The notes under the pieces were generated by a model. The model was not told the origin of the DNA. It did not search any database and saw only the letters and a list, made by a program, of their open reading frames with translations. Below, one piece after another: positions 49,363 to 57,940 of a DNA stretch of 64,000 nt (position 1 is the stretch's first letter; every line of letters begins with the position of its first letter). The position numbers and the translations under genes were made by a program. The DNA is from Trebonia sp963843745 (GTDB taxonomy: Bacteria; Actinomycetota; Actinomycetes; Streptosporangiales; Streptosporangiaceae): the NCBI GenBank assembly GCA_963843745.1, contig CAWJLP010000019.1, forward strand, positions 62,001-126,000, in the 5' to 3' direction.

Positions 49363-50091
49363 GTGATCGAGGAGCTGATCGACCGGATGGCCGCCCTGCT
49401 CGAGTCGCTGCGCGCCGCCGGCGACCAGCGGCAGTACTTTCACGCGACGTACCAGCGAACGACGGTCGCGGTGGCGGCGGAACTCCACCGCGGCGGCTTC
49501 ACCGACGCCGAATGGGTCGAGCGGTGGGACGTCGCGTTCGCCAACCTGTACCTGGACGCGCTCCGGGCGGCGCTGGCGGGCAGCCGCCCGTCGCGGCCCT
49601 GGGACATCGCGTTCGGCGCTCCCGCCAGGCTGCCGCCGCTCCGCCACGTCCTGCTCGGCATGAACGCCCATATCAACTACGACCTGCCGCAGGCGCTGCT
49701 GGCGGTGATCACCGACGAAGAGTTCGGCGACCCGGCGCTGCTGGCCAGGCGGCGGTCCGACCATCAGGCCATCGACCGCGTGCTCGCCTCCCGCGTCGCG
49801 GCCGAAGACGACGAACTGGCCTCGGTCTCCGGTCCCGGCACCCTCCTGGACCGGCTGCTCCAGCCGCTCAACCGGCTAGCCACCCAGCGGTTCCTGCGAG
49901 AGGCGAGGGGAAAGGTGTGGGCCAACGCGGTCGTCTTGAGCCAGGCGCGCAAGCAGGGCGATGGCGCCTACGCGACCGCCCTGAGACAGCTCGAGGACCT
50001 GAGCGCGGCGAAGGTCGCCACCTTGCAGGCCCCCGGTCAGGTCCTGCTGAAGCTCGCCAGCACCGGCTTCGGCGTCCGGCTGCCCGGCTAA
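49363..50091 (+). CDS. DUF5995 family protein
   Basis: 242-aa helical protein: IDRMAALLESLRAAGDQRQYFHATYQRTTVAVAAEL, DAEWVERWDVAFANLYLDAL, RPWDIAFGAPARLPPLRHVLLGMNAHINYDLPQALL, and a C-terminal LREARGKVWANAVVLSQAR. These blocks match DUF5995, of unknown function. GTG start at 49363. No operon partner in the same direction. Confidence 0.85.
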   Translation: MIEELIDRMAALLESLRAAGDQRQYFHATYQRTTVAVAAELHRGGFTDAEWVERWDVAFANLYLDALRAALAGSRPSRPWDIAFGAPARLPPLRHVLLGMNAHINYDLPQALLAVITDEEFGDPALLARRRSDHQAIDRVLASRVAAEDDELASVSGPGTLLDRLLQPLNRLATQRFLREARGKVWANAVVLSQARKQGDGAYATALRQLEDLSAAKVATLQAPGQVLLKLASTGFGVRLPG

Positions 50092-50094
50092 GCC

Positions 50095-50412
50095 GACAGT
50101 GACGCCATGGCTGGCCAGTTCCGCTGCCACGGCGTCGGGGTCATCCGGGGTGATCACCGGCCGCATGTGCCGGCTGGAAATACTGATAATGAGCGCGACG
50201 CTTTCTTCGGCCGGTCCGGGTCGAAGTTAGCCCAGTGGATGAAGTCGCCACTTCCCCCAGAGCCGGTACCGCCCGCTCATCCCGGTCAGCGCAGCCCGCC
50301 GCACTTGCCCGATATTGGCATAGGGAATGCGCTTATCCCCGAAGGGAAAGTAGTACAGGCGAATCACCAGGGCGTCGTCGGTGCACGCCACCCTGCCGTC
50401 GTCATAGCCCAC
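50095..50412 (-). pseudogene. PH-like domain small protein with two frameshifts
   Basis: Begins at 50412 MGYDDGRVACTDDALVIRLYYFPFGDKRIPYANIGQVRRAALTGMSGRYRLWG, after which the frame runs into a stop; shifting near 50245-50252 (a GGGGG run) gives GDFIHWANFDPDRPKK, and a second shift near 50200 gives VALIISISSRHMRPVITPDDPDAVAAELASHGV. Combined it would be a ~105-aa PH-like (YokE/DUF) protein known from actinomycetes. The end is uncertain. Confidence 0.7.
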
Positions 50413-50421
50413 ACAGAGAGA

Positions 50422-50607
50422 CTAGCGCTGGCTCGCGCGTGCGTCCCGGCGCTGCAACCGCGACTTCCGCCGCGCGCGCAGGTAATAGCGGCTGTCGGAG
50501 ACGTCGTGGTGCTCGCGCATGCGCCTGTGTGTCATGAAATACGGGACGCCTACCGCCAACGCCACGATCACCACGCCGATGAGGACGCCGCCCCACACCC
50601 AGCCCAT
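50422..50607 (-). CDS. Small single-TM membrane protein
   Basis: 61-aa protein with a TM helix at about residues 4-24 (VWGGVLIGVVIVALAVGVPYFM) and a basic, arginine-rich cytoplasmic tail (HRRMREHHDVSDSRYYLRARRKSRLQRR). GGGAGGCGAC sits 2-9 nt upstream of ATG 50607. Function unknown; the positive-inside tail and good ribosome site support a real gene. Confidence 0.65.
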   Translation of the reverse strand: MGWVWGGVLIGVVIVALAVGVPYFMTHRRMREHHDVSDSRYYLRARRKSRLQRRDARASQR

Positions 50608-50711
50608 AGTCGCCTCCCTCGCAACGTCGATTTCAGATGGGAGACCTACTGCCCGGCTAAGGATGGAATTAACATTCAGGATTGGGAATTTTCCGGCTCA
50701 CGAACCTGGCG

Positions 50712-51455
50712 TTACGGACGCGGCCTGATCCGCAGGCCCGCCATGCCGCCGTCGACCGCCAGCGACGTGCCGGTCACCGACGACGCCAGCGGGCTGGCCA
50801 GGTACGCGATGCCGGCCGCCACCTCGTCAGGGCTGACCAGCCGCCCCATCGGCTGCCGACGCTCCAGCGCGGCACGCTCGGCGACCGGGTCGTCGGCCTG
50901 GTCGAGCAGCCGCCCGATCCACGGGGTGTCGGCGGTGCCTGGCAGGACGCAGTTGACCCTGATGCCCTCGTGGATGTGGTCGGCGGCCATCGCGAGCGTC
51001 AGGGACAGCACGGCGCCCTTCGTGGCGGAGTACAGCGCCCGCTGCGGCAGGCCGGCTATCGCGGCGACCGAGCAGGTGTTGACGATCGCGGCGTGCCCGG
51101 ACGCGCGCAGGTAGGGCAGCGCGGCGCGGGCCACCCGGACCATCCCGACGACGTTGACGTCGAATACCCGGTGCCATTCATCGTCGGAGTTGTCGGCCAC
51201 CGTCCCGATCGCGCCGATGCCCGCGTTGTTCACGAGAATGTCGACGCCGCCGAGTCGCTCCGCCGCTGTGTCGATCGCCTCCCGCACCGACGCGTCGTCC
51301 GTGACATCCGCGTAAAGGCCGGTGAACTCGTCGCCGGGCTTGAGGTCGAGCACCGCGACCTTCGCGTCGCGGCTGGCGAGCAACCGGGCGGTAGCCAGCC
51401 CGATCCCCGACCCGCCACCCGTTACGACCGCCGCCAGCCCGCTTAGTTCCGCCAT
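50712..51455 (-). CDS. SDR-family NAD(P)-dependent oxidoreductase
   Basis: 247-aa classical short-chain dehydrogenase: cofactor motif VVTGGGSGIGLATA (residues ~10-23), acidic residue LDLKPGDE favouring NAD, NNAGIGAIG, catalytic Ser in NTCSVAAIAG and Tyr-x3-Lys in YSATK, and C-terminal GTSLAVDGGMAG. GGAAGG precedes ATG 51455. It lies just downstream of the LysR gene (28 bp), possibly in one operon. Confidence 0.9.
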   Translation of the reverse strand: MAELSGLAAVVTGGGSGIGLATARLLASRDAKVAVLDLKPGDEFTGLYADVTDDASVREAIDTAAERLGGVDILVNNAGIGAIGTVADNSDDEWHRVFDVNVVGMVRVARAALPYLRASGHAAIVNTCSVAAIAGLPQRALYSATKGAVLSLTLAMAADHIHEGIRVNCVLPGTADTPWIGRLLDQADDPVAERAALERRQPMGRLVSPDEVAAGIAYLASPLASSVTGTSLAVDGGMAGLRIRPRP

Positions 51456-51483
51456 GCCAACCTTCCTACATCGAAGAGCCAAC

Positions 51484-52395
51484 CTAGTCCAACTCGGCGG
51501 CGATCTCGGCGATGTGGGCGCGGATCCAGGCGTGCGCGGGGTCGGCAGTATGCAGCGGGTGCCACCATAGTCGCTCGGTGATCCCGGGCAGCGCCACGGG
51601 CGGATCAAGCACCCGGATGTCGGCGGTGCGCCGCAAGTGCGGCACGGCCCGTTCCGGCACGACGGTCACCAGGTCGGTGCCTTCCAGCAGTAACGGCGCC
51701 AGCAGGAAGCTCTCAACGGTGAACTCGATGCGGCGCGGCACCCGGGACCGCTCGAAGTGCTGGTCGACGATCAAGGCCGGCTGCACGCGTCCCACCGAGT
51801 AGACAAGGTGCCCGAGCCGCAGGTAGTCGTCCATGGTCATCCGGTCACCGACGGCCGAGTTGCCCGCCCAGACGCAGCACAGCCACTGGTCGGCGAACAG
51901 CCGCTGGCTGTCCAGCTGGGCGTCGGGCATGATCTCCTCGGGCTCGATGACGAGATCGGCCGCACCCTCGCGCAGCAGCCCGATCGGATCCGGCGCGCGC
52001 GGCAGCACCCGGATGGTGACCCCGGGCGCCGCGGCGGCCAGTCGCCGCACCAGCGGGCCGATAAGCATGAGCAGGCTGTAGTCGGAGCAGCTCACGGTCC
52101 AGGTCGCCTGGTCCGCCGCGGGATCGAAGCCGGTTCGCTGATCGAGCGCTGCCCGGATGATGGCGAGCGCGTCGCGAACGGGCTGCCGGAGCGCATCGGC
52201 CCGCCGCGTGGGCACCAGCGTGAAGCCCTCGCGGACCAGCAGGGGATCGCCGAACAGCTTGCGCAGCCGGGCCAGCGTGTTGCTCATGCCTGGCTGGCTC
52301 AGGCTGAGCCGGGCCGCCGCCCGGGTCACGCTGCGCTCGTCCATCAGCGCGTCGAACGCCACCAGAAGGTTGAGGTCTACTCCGGCCAGGTCCAT
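51484..52395 (-). CDS. LysR-family transcriptional regulator
   Basis: 303 aa: N-terminal winged HTH (DLNLLVAFDALMDERSVTRAAARLSLSQPGMSNTLARLRKLFGDPLLVR) and an effector domain (~90-300). It resembles the NodD/NahR-like branch that responds to aromatic ligands. It is divergent from the FAD monooxygenase gene (95 bp between starts), its probable target, with LysR-type dyads between them. Confidence 0.9.
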   Translation of the reverse strand: MDLAGVDLNLLVAFDALMDERSVTRAAARLSLSQPGMSNTLARLRKLFGDPLLVREGFTLVPTRRADALRQPVRDALAIIRAALDQRTGFDPAADQATWTVSCSDYSLLMLIGPLVRRLAAAAPGVTIRVLPRAPDPIGLLREGAADLVIEPEEIMPDAQLDSQRLFADQWLCCVWAGNSAVGDRMTMDDYLRLGHLVYSVGRVQPALIVDQHFERSRVPRRIEFTVESFLLAPLLLEGTDLVTVVPERAVPHLRRTADIRVLDPPVALPGITERLWWHPLHTADPAHAWIRAHIAEIAAELD

Positions 52396-52410
52396 GACGC
52401 CTTGCCTACC

Positions 52411-52442
52411 AATAATTATTCAGTACAGCAATGCTTTGCATT
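52411..52442. promoter_or_regulatory. LysR operator-like palindromes
   Basis: AATAATTATT (52411-52420) and AATGC-TTT-GCATT (52430-52442) are perfect palindromes in the divergent lysR/monooxygenase promoter region and are much AT-richer than their surroundings; both fit T-N11-A-type operators. Confidence 0.5.
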
Positions 52443-52490
52443 CACAAGTTCCGTTGGCCGAATATCAAGTGGCAGTCCTACGATCAGGCC

Positions 52491-54182
52491 GTGACCGGGC
52501 AAGACGAAGAAAGCCAGGTTCCCCTCCTGATCGTCGGCGGGAGCCTAGTGGGCCTGTCCACGGCCCTGCTCCTGGCGCGGTACGGAATCGAGTCGCTCGT
52601 GGTTGAGCGCCACTCCGGTACCGCGATCCACCCCCGTGCCGGGCATTTCAACCTGCGCACCCTGGAAATCCTCCGGTCGGCGGGACTGGAGGACACCGTC
52701 CGGCGCAAGTCGCGTGAGCAGTACCCGCCGGACGGCGGGATCAGCAACGTCGAGTCCCTGGCAGGGCGGGAGATCGCCACCTACTTCACCGATCTCAACG
52801 CCGGCGTCGCCGAGTTCAGCCCGACAATCCGGCTGTTCATCAACCAGGACGCGCTCGAGCCGATCCTGCGGGAACGCGCCGAGTCGCTGGGCGCGCGGAC
52901 GCGATACCGCACCGAGTGCACCAGCCTTGAGCAGGACGGTGACGGCATAACCGCGGTACTCACCGACGCGGCGACCGGGACCCGGTCCCGGGTGCGGGCA
53001 CGCTACGCGGTCGCCGCCGACGGCAACCGCAGCCCCGTCAGGAACCGGCTGGGCATCGGCATGCGCGGCCACGGCGTGCTGTCGAACAGCATCACCATTT
53101 ACTTTCGCGCGGAGCGGGACCTCGCGCCGCTGCTGGCCGGCCGGAATCAGGGCGTCCACTACGTCACCAACCCGGTGCTGCGCGGGTTCTTCCGCCTAGA
53201 CCGCAGCGGTAACGGCGGCTTCCTCGTGGTCAACCTCGTCGGGGACACGGCCCGCCCCGAGATCGTCGCGGCTTACCCGGAGGCGCCCTGGGCGAACGTC
53301 GCCGACGGGATCACCAAAGACCGGGCGCTCGAACTGCTGCGCGCGGCGATCGGCGTCCCGGGGATGCCGCTGGTCATCGAGGACATCGCGACCTGGCAGG
53401 CCGTCGCCGATGTCGCTGACAGGTACTCCGAAGGGCGGGTCTTCCTGGCCGGCGACGCGGTGCATGTGGTCCCGCCGAACGGGGGCTTCGGCGGCAACAC
53501 CGGCGTCCAGGACGCGCACAACCTCGCATGGAAGCTCGCGCTCGTGCTGAACGGGACCGCGGGGCCGGGCCTGCTGGCGACCTACGACGCGGAACGGCGG
53601 CCGGTGGGCGAGTTCACCGTTGAGCAGTCCTACGCGCGGTACGTCACCCGGGTGGCGCCTTACCTCGGCACGGCCGACGTGCAGCCGGTCGTTGACGACC
53701 TCTACCTGGAACTCGGCTACCGCTACGACTCACCCGCCATCATCGCCGAACCGGGCGACGGCCGGCCGCCGCACCAGCACCCGCGCGACTGCACGGGCCA
53801 GCCAGGCTCGCGAGCGCCGCACGTCTTCCTGCGCCGTGGGGGCACGCGGCTGTCCACGCTCGACCTGTTCGGCGGGAACTTCGTCCTGCTGACGGGCGCG
53901 CGCGGCGCCGCATGGTGTGACCTGGCACGCGACGCGGCGCGCTCGCTGGGCGTCGGGCTCGACGCCTACCAGGTGGCCGACGGGGAGGCCGGGGAGCAGG
54001 CAGCCGGTGAGCTCGCGGACGCGGACTCTGGCTTCTGTGCCGCCTACGGGATCTCCCCGGACGGCGCGGTTCTCGTCCGGCCGGACGGCTTTGTCGCCTG
54101 GCGCGCTGCGGACGCGACGGGCGCCACGGCCGAGGGCATGACCGGCGTCCTGTCCCGCGTGCTCTGCCGGCCGGACGCCTAG
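52491..54182 (+). CDS. FAD-dependent aromatic/polyketide monooxygenase
   Basis: 563-aa class A flavoprotein hydroxylase. FAD-binding LIVGGSLVGLSTALLLARYG (residues ~13-32), NADPH/FAD motif ARYAVAADGNRSPVRNRLGI, second FAD motif GRVFLAGDAVHVVPPNGGFGGNTGVQDAHNLAWKL, and a C-terminal thioredoxin-like domain (~400-560). Similar to phenol/MhpA- and anthracycline-type hydroxylases. GTG 52491 is chosen; upstream ATG 52431 lies in the operator region. Likely controlled by the divergent LysR protein. Confidence 0.9.
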   Translation: MTGQDEESQVPLLIVGGSLVGLSTALLLARYGIESLVVERHSGTAIHPRAGHFNLRTLEILRSAGLEDTVRRKSREQYPPDGGISNVESLAGREIATYFTDLNAGVAEFSPTIRLFINQDALEPILRERAESLGARTRYRTECTSLEQDGDGITAVLTDAATGTRSRVRARYAVAADGNRSPVRNRLGIGMRGHGVLSNSITIYFRAERDLAPLLAGRNQGVHYVTNPVLRGFFRLDRSGNGGFLVVNLVGDTARPEIVAAYPEAPWANVADGITKDRALELLRAAIGVPGMPLVIEDIATWQAVADVADRYSEGRVFLAGDAVHVVPPNGGFGGNTGVQDAHNLAWKLALVLNGTAGPGLLATYDAERRPVGEFTVEQSYARYVTRVAPYLGTADVQPVVDDLYLELGYRYDSPAIIAEPGDGRPPHQHPRDCTGQPGSRAPHVFLRRGGTRLSTLDLFGGNFVLLTGARGAAWCDLARDAARSLGVGLDAYQVADGEAGEQAAGELADADSGFCAAYGISPDGAVLVRPDGFVAWRAADATGATAEGMTGVLSRVLCRPDA

Positions 54183-54199
54183 CCGGCCTGCCTGCGTGA

Positions 54200-54252
54200 T
54201 CAGCGGATAGCGAACCAGGCGAGGCTGCCCAGGCCTGCGATCAGCAGGAGCT
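54200..54252 (-). pseudogene. 3' end fragment of a lost membrane-protein gene
   Basis: On the minus strand this reads ELLLIAGLGSLAWFAIR followed by a stop at 54200-54202, the look of a short C-terminal membrane helix. Nothing upstream continues it, so only the tail remains. Confidence 0.45.
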
Positions 54253-54454
54253 CAGCACGCTCAAGACTGACCCGAAGGGCCAGTACTCCACCCAGATCGA
54301 CGACCTGTCGACAGCCTTGTCCAGCCTGACCTCAAGCGTCAACGCGGCCAGAGCCAACGTGAACACCGCGACGCTGAGTGCGGCGGCCGCCGCGGCAGGG
54401 CCGGTCGTTTCCACGGGGAACAACCTGGTCACGGCCGTGTCGAACACGTGCTGA
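54203..54454 (+). pseudogene. C-terminal fragment of a secreted coiled-coil protein
   Basis: The plus frame reads QELSTLKTDPKGQYSTQIDDLSTALSSLTSSVNAARANVNTATLSAAAAAAGPVVSTGNNLVTAVSNTC and a stop at 54452-54454. This resembles the C-terminus of small secreted actinomycete proteins that end in a cysteine. There is no start codon or signal peptide upstream, so the N-terminal part has been deleted. Confidence 0.6.
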
Positions 54455-54470
54455 CAGCGAACCGGGTCGC

Positions 54471-55736
54471 TTACTCCTGCACCTCCGGCGACGCCTGAAG
54501 CCAGGTGCGTGCGGCGACGGTCAGGGCCTCGATACCGGTGCTGAGGGTCGGCTCGATGACGGGCGCGAAGTAGGGTGAGTGGTTGCCAGGCAGCGAGTCG
54601 AGCCGTCCCTCCGCCATCGCGCTGAGCACTGTCTGGGTGTCAGGACCGCCCCAGAACCAGAAGACGGTGGGTATGCCCGCGGCTTCACCGAAGATGCCGA
54701 CGTCCTCGCTCGCGGTGACCAACGGCAAGGGCAGCAGGCGCTCCGCACCGAAGTGACCGGTGAAGGCGGCCATGGTGGTCTCAGTCGCGACCGGGTCGCT
54801 GACCAGCACTGGCGTGCTGATGTTCCAGGTGATCTGCGGCGGGCGCGGCGCGGCGCTGGCGATGGCCTCAGCGGCGATGATGCGCTCGATCGCGGCGCGG
54901 ACCAGATCACGGGTCTGCGGGGCGTAGGTGCGGATGTTAATGCCGAGTTCGGCGGTATCCGGGATGATGTTGTCCTTGGTTCCTGCTTGCAGCCGCCCGA
55001 CGGTGACGACGGCGGTCTCCGCAGGCGAGACCTGGCGCGCGACGATGCCCTGGAGCCGTGTCACGACGTTCGCGGCCATGAGCACCGGATCGATGGCGGC
55101 CTCGGGGCGGGAACCGTGACCACCCTGGCCGTACAGGACCACCTGAGCGGAGTCGCTGGCGGCCATGACCGGCCCGCTGGCATAGCCGATCATCCCGGCG
55201 GGCAGCGGACCGACGTGCTGGCCGAGCACGATGCCCGGCACCGGGAACCGCCGGAACAGGCCGTCATTCACCATGTCGTTGGCGCCGCGGCCCAGTTCCT
55301 CGGCCGGCTGGAACACTACGAGCAGGGTCCCGGACCAGGTCCCGGGGGTACGGGCGAGCACGGCCGCGGCACCCAGCAGGCAGGCGGCGTGCATGTCATG
55401 CCCGCAGGCGTGCATCACCGGGACCTCTGCCCCGTCCTGGTCGCGGGCGCGGTCCGTACTCGCGTAAGGCAGGCCGCTCTGTTCCTCGACGGGTAGGGCG
55501 TCGAAGTCAGCGCGCAGCATCACCACAGGACCGTCGCCGTTCCGCAGCAGCCCGACCACTCCTGTGCCGCCCACCTGCTCGGTGACCTCGAAGCCCAGCG
55601 GCCACAGCGCGTCGGCGACTAGCCGGGCGGTGCGGTGCTCCTGCAGCGACAGCTCGGGATGCTGATGCAGATCCCGGTAGAAGTCAGCGAGCTCGGCACT
55701 CAATTCCGCTAGCCCGGCCCACACGGTGTCCGTCAT
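54471..55736 (-). CDS. M20-family amidohydrolase (aminoacylase/hippurate hydrolase-like)
   Basis: 421-aa metallopeptidase-like amidohydrolase: RDLHQHPELSLQEHRTA, LRADFDALPVEE, metal-ligand MHACGHDMHAA, PAEELGRGA, and a dimerisation domain with GQGGHGSRPEAAIDPV. Cleaves N-acyl amino acids or similar amides. Full length. ATG 55736. Confidence 0.92.
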   Translation of the reverse strand: MTDTVWAGLAELSAELADFYRDLHQHPELSLQEHRTARLVADALWPLGFEVTEQVGGTGVVGLLRNGDGPVVMLRADFDALPVEEQSGLPYASTDRARDQDGAEVPVMHACGHDMHAACLLGAAAVLARTPGTWSGTLLVVFQPAEELGRGANDMVNDGLFRRFPVPGIVLGQHVGPLPAGMIGYASGPVMAASDSAQVVLYGQGGHGSRPEAAIDPVLMAANVVTRLQGIVARQVSPAETAVVTVGRLQAGTKDNIIPDTAELGINIRTYAPQTRDLVRAAIERIIAAEAIASAAPRPPQITWNISTPVLVSDPVATETTMAAFTGHFGAERLLPLPLVTASEDVGIFGEAAGIPTVFWFWGGPDTQTVLSAMAEGRLDSLPGNHSPYFAPVIEPTLSTGIEALTVAARTWLQASPEVQE

Positions 55737-55785
55737 GAACTCTCCCCATCTGGCGCAGACGCCCGTCCCCTGCTGTCGCTACCGC

Positions 55786-55944
55786 TCAGCCGGACCGGTG
55801 TCCAGTCTGCTGCCGGGACCGGCCTCCAATTACGTACACACGTAGGAAGACCAGCAGGATTAGCGCAATAACGGCGACCACAAATACCCAGCCGTACGGC
55901 ATGTAACGGGGCATCGCCGGAATAACCGCGATACCGGTCAGCAT
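55786..55944 (-). CDS. 52-aa single-TM membrane protein
   Basis: Start ATG 55944 with CAGGAG 8 nt upstream; reads MLTGIAVIPAMPRYMPYG, a TM helix WVFVVAVIALILLVFLRVYV (residues ~19-38), then a short polar tail. Too small to recognise a family. It sits between the amidohydrolase and SRPBCC genes and reads in the same direction. Confidence 0.6.
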   Translation of the reverse strand: MLTGIAVIPAMPRYMPYGWVFVVAVIALILLVFLRVYVIGGRSRQQTGHRSG

Positions 55945-55991
55945 TACTTTGCTCCTGCCGAGTAGTTACAGGGCGGCCAGGCCCAACGGGG

Positions 55992-56519
55992 TCACGATAC
56001 GTCGTGAATGCCGGGCTGGTCTACTTTGCGGCATAGCACGTCAAGCCGCTCCAGTGTCCTGGCCATGCTCTCGATCCAGATCTTGCCATTGTCCATCCCG
56101 GCGCGCTCTCTTTCGGGCGCTCGTGAGCAGTCGTAGATCTCGGTCACGATGGTCGCATCCGGGCCATCGGGGGTTAGCTGGTAGCTCCACCGATGCCCCC
56201 ACCGGGCCGCCTCAGGACTGTCCGGTGCGGCGTCGGGATGCCCGCGCCCGGCTTCGGGCTCCCAGCCGATCCGCCGGTCTCGCTCGTACTCCACCACGTG
56301 GTTGTTCATCTCGTAGTCGCCGAGATGAGAGAAGTGCATCTTCATCACGAAGACGTCTCCCACCCCTGAGATCACCGCGGTGGAATCCGGTCCCCGCAAA
56401 CTCTCCGAGCCGTCGAACTCCGGATGCCGCGCGGGATTGGCAATGACCTGGAAGATGTCGTGCGCCGGGGCGCAGATCCGCCGCGATACGGCAACCGGCT
56501 GGTACTCATCGTCACTCAC
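55992..56519 (-). CDS. SRPBCC/polyketide cyclase-family protein
   Basis: 175 aa: VSRRICAPAHDIFQVIANPARHPEFDGSESLRG and later GDVFVMKMHFSHLGDYEMNNHVVEYERDRRIGWEP match the START-like SRPBCC fold that binds hydrophobic ligands. GTG start at 56519. No enzyme partner beside it. Confidence 0.88.
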   Translation of the reverse strand: MSDDEYQPVAVSRRICAPAHDIFQVIANPARHPEFDGSESLRGPDSTAVISGVGDVFVMKMHFSHLGDYEMNNHVVEYERDRRIGWEPEAGRGHPDAAPDSPEAARWGHRWSYQLTPDGPDATIVTEIYDCSRAPERERAGMDNGKIWIESMARTLERLDVLCRKVDQPGIHDVS

Positions 56520-56624
56520 GGCAGGTTAGACGCACCATCACTCCGCAACTCATCGCCTTCGAGGGACCACATCCAGCAGTCCTCATCCGGCATGGGATTC
56601 TGGCATTGTGTGTGGGGTCGCCGC

Positions 56625-57017
56625 GTGAGCGCGCCTATAGAGGTCTCGGAAGACATCGTCAAGCGGATCCGCACGCTCTGCCTGGCGCTGCCCGAGGTGA
56701 CGGTGCGGGTCGACTACTCACGAACTAGGGCGAGATCGACGGCGCAGTCGTTCGACATCCGCCGGAGGTCGTTCTGCTTGCTAGTGGCAGTAGAGGACTC
56801 GGCCGGCAAGCCCGTCACGCTGCTCGTGTTGCGTGCCGACCCAGACGAACGCGAGGTGTTGCTGTCCATCGGCCACCCGTTCTTCGCCTCGCGAGCCGGC
56901 CGTGATCGGATCGGGGTGGTGCTCACCGACGACACGGACTGGGAGGAGATCCGCGAGCTCGTGACCGAAAGCTACCGGGTCCTGGCGCCGAAGAAGCTCA
57001 CCGCACTGCTCGACTAG
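56625..57017 (+). CDS. MmcQ/YjbR-family protein (second copy)
   Basis: 130-aa protein of the same CyaY-like fold as the gene at 48165: VSEDIVKRIRTLCLALPEVTVRVD, SFDIRRRSFCLLVAVED..., LLVLRADPDEREVLLSIGHPFFASRAGRDRIGVVLTDDTDWEEIRELVTESYRVLAPKKL. GTG 56625 is assumed; in-frame alternatives exist upstream. Overlaps the 3' end of the channel gene by 20 bp. Confidence 0.8.
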   Translation: MSAPIEVSEDIVKRIRTLCLALPEVTVRVDYSRTRARSTAQSFDIRRRSFCLLVAVEDSAGKPVTLLVLRADPDEREVLLSIGHPFFASRAGRDRIGVVLTDDTDWEEIRELVTESYRVLAPKKLTALLD

Positions 57018-57648
57018 CAGACCAGCGATCGGCGAGCCGGGGCGCGACGGCAAGCAGCAGCCAGCAATATTTGGCGGCATCAGTGTTCACCCACGCAATG
57101 CCGATCGACACGACGATGACGAATGCGCTTGCCGCCGCGCGCAGCTGCGCAGCCTGCATTTCCCGCGGGGATTCGGCGATAACCAGATTATTGCGGTAGC
57201 CGTAGGTAAGCGTCAGGTGGGTCGCCAGCATAGCCGCCAGCAGGTTAACCGCGAAGATGTCGACGGCGAGCGGATTGGCGGAGAACTTGCCCACGAGGTT
57301 GCTGGTGAAAGGCATGACGGTAATGGTGAACAGGAACGCGAAGTTCCACCAGGCCAGGCCCTCTCGCTGTCCGGCGATCCGGCGGAAGACCCGGTGGTGA
57401 ACGAGCCAGAACAGGGCGATGACGTAAAAGGAAATCACGTAGCTGATCAGCGAGTCAGCGCCTTTGCCAAGTTGGGTGGCGAGTTCGGAGGCTGAGGAGG
57501 GGTCGGTGAGCTTCGTTACGTCTGGCACATTGAGTTGCAAGACAAGCAAGGTAATAGCGATGGCCACCACGCCATCAGACAAGGCGAGCAGGCGGTCCAC
57601 GCCAGGGAGGTCCTCGCGAGGGCTAGCGGGGGTCACATCGGTAGACAT
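56998..57648 (-). CDS. TMEM175-family potassium channel (DUF1211)
   Basis: 216-aa protein with six TM helices; the first carries the family signature RLLALSDGVVAIAITLLVL. Forms a tetrameric potassium-leak channel in characterised members. Convergent overlap with the MmcQ-like gene. Confidence 0.88.
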   Translation of the reverse strand: MSTDVTPASPREDLPGVDRLLALSDGVVAIAITLLVLQLNVPDVTKLTDPSSASELATQLGKGADSLISYVISFYVIALFWLVHHRVFRRIAGQREGLAWWNFAFLFTITVMPFTSNLVGKFSANPLAVDIFAVNLLAAMLATHLTLTYGYRNNLVIAESPREMQAAQLRAAASAFVIVVSIGIAWVNTDAAKYCWLLLAVAPRLADRWSASRAVR

Positions 57649-57940
57649 GGATACCTAGCTTCCCAACTCAGAGGCAGCCGATCAACGCACCCCGCCAAGA
57701 CCGTCCTGCCTGCCTCAGTTCAGCTTCCGAGGTGGCCGGCTATGGTCAGGCTCGTGTGCTGCTGCGCTGCCATGACTACCCGGACCGCTGCCTAGCGGCG
57801 GTACCGGGGCTGCCGTAACCGCGGCCTCATTGGCTGCCCCTGCGGGGTCAGTGCCAGGACGTACCGCCGGATCAGTGTCCGGCCGGCAGTCACGCGCGTA
57901 TTCCCGCGCTGCCGGGTCATCCTGCCTGATCAGGGGAGCC
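57649..57940. other. Intergenic, no gene seen
   Basis: Nearly 300 bases between the channel start and the broken kinase. No family similarity or convincing signal; short open frames on both strands look random. Confidence 0.4.
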
